A stretch of 5,618 nucleotides of DNA, taken from assembly GCA_014381035.1 (NCBI GenBank), contig JACMIS010000746.1, positions 1 to 5,618 of the forward strand. Reading direction: 5' to 3'. Under the pieces are notes generated by a model. The model was not told the origin of the DNA. It saw only the letters and a program-made list of their open reading frames with translations, and did no database searches. This document shows, in pieces, positions 5,221-5,618 of the stretch. The position numbers and the translations under genes are program-made. Origin of the DNA: Armatimonadota bacterium. Lineage in GTDB: Bacteria; Armatimonadota; Armatimonadia; Armatimonadales; Armatimonadaceae. Within the stretch, counting starts at the first letter, position 1. Every line of letters starts with the position of its first letter.

Positions 5221-5618
5221 ATGTCCGATGCACCCATCAACCCCGAAGAAGTCGCTGCCGCGCCCAAGCCGACCGCCAAGGTCCGCTCTCTCGAGGACGC
5301 ACACGTAGATGAACTGCTTCATCTCGTCGTAAAGCAGAAAGCGTCGGACCTGCATGTCGCGACCGGATTGCCACCGGTTCTTCGCGTCCACGGGAAACTG
5401 TTGCAAGCCCCGTATGAGTCGTTCACCTCGGCAGTGTCGCAACGGATGATCTACGATATCCTGACCGACGAACAGATCCAGAAGTTCGAATCCACGTTCG
5501 AACTGGACTTTTCCTATTCTCTGGGACACTTCACCGCCCCCCAACTGAAGGGACCGGGTAAACGGGCTCTTCCCCCTCCACCCCAGGACTTACTTGTAGA
5601 CCGGAACCCAGAGCGTTA
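5221..5618 (+). CDS. pilT: Type IV pilus retraction ATPase PilT, N-terminal part (cut by the window edge)
   Basis: PilT hexamers disassemble pili, powering twitching and DNA uptake. The first 105 residues fit the N-terminal PAS-like domain: a variable Pro/Ala lead (1-24), VDELLHLVVKQKASDLHV (29-46), TGLPPVLRVHGKL (48-60), ILTDEQIQKFE (80-90) and FELDFSYSLGHF (93-104). Absence of a long MshEN domain and of a linker separates it from PilB; PilU is an alternative. The ATG at 5221 is the only start downstream of the predicted transcript start. An earlier in-frame ATG at 5122 lies within the promoter. The ribosome site is weak (GAAGGG about 17 bases upstream). After about 5535 the frame stays open but reads APQLKGPGKRALPPPPQ, where PilT should read something like RFRVNVFRQRGS. 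The final 83 bases are therefore suspect. The Walker motifs would lie beyond the window. Confidence 0.88.
   Translation, partial: MSDAPINPEEVAAAPKPTAKVRSLEDAHVDELLHLVVKQKASDLHVATGLPPVLRVHGKLLQAPYESFTSAVSQRMIYDILTDEQIQKFESTFELDFSYSLGHFTAPQLKGPGKRALPPPPQDLLVDRNPER

Overview
The window is a stretch of moderately GC-rich bacterial DNA, probably from a diderm with type IV pili. It carries an Isc-type iron-sulfur cluster operon on the minus strand. On the plus strand it carries a type IV pilus extension ATPase (PilB) and the start of a retraction ATPase (PilT), with a small membrane di-iron hydroxylase between them. The phylum cannot be fixed from the sequence. IscS aligns almost residue for residue with the E. 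coli enzyme, but the IscR-like regulator has a non-proteobacterial cysteine spacing and the pilus gene order is unusual.

Minus strand, 1-1961: a near-consensus sigma-70 promoter (TTGACA, 17 bp, TACAAT) drives iscR, then iscS, then iscU, which runs off the left edge. The promoter's -10 region is repeated in inverted orientation about 40 bp downstream, and a GCGAC/GTCGC inverted repeat lies between the copies. This is a plausible operator for autoregulation by the Rrf2-family regulator.

1962-2451: a 490-base spacer separates the divergent iscR and pilB. I see no convincing gene in it.

Plus strand, 2452-5618: pilB is complete, with Walker, Asp, His and tetra-cysteine motifs. After it comes a roughly 250-base spacer that is the most interesting part of the window. 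It holds a strong hairpin, a possible long-range P1-like stem, a small ORF with a perfect Shine-Dalgarno, and a Rho-independent terminator whose 5' arm is also the 3' arm of the P1-like stem. This looks like a transcription-attenuation leader or riboswitch-like RNA controlling the next gene, the fatty-acid hydroxylase/sterol desaturase family protein. That protein probably starts at a TTG just past the terminator, not at the ATG inside it. Next comes a 12-bp perfect palindrome whose loop region supplies the -35 box of a good promoter for pilT. pilT is cut by the right edge, and its last 80 or so bases no longer look like PilT, which suggests poor sequence or a join at a contig end.

Taken together: one unit makes and delivers sulfur for iron-sulfur clusters under an Fe-S or redox sensing repressor. 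The other provides the opposing motors of twitching pili. The hydroxylase may modify a membrane lipid or carotenoid, and its link to pili is only positional.
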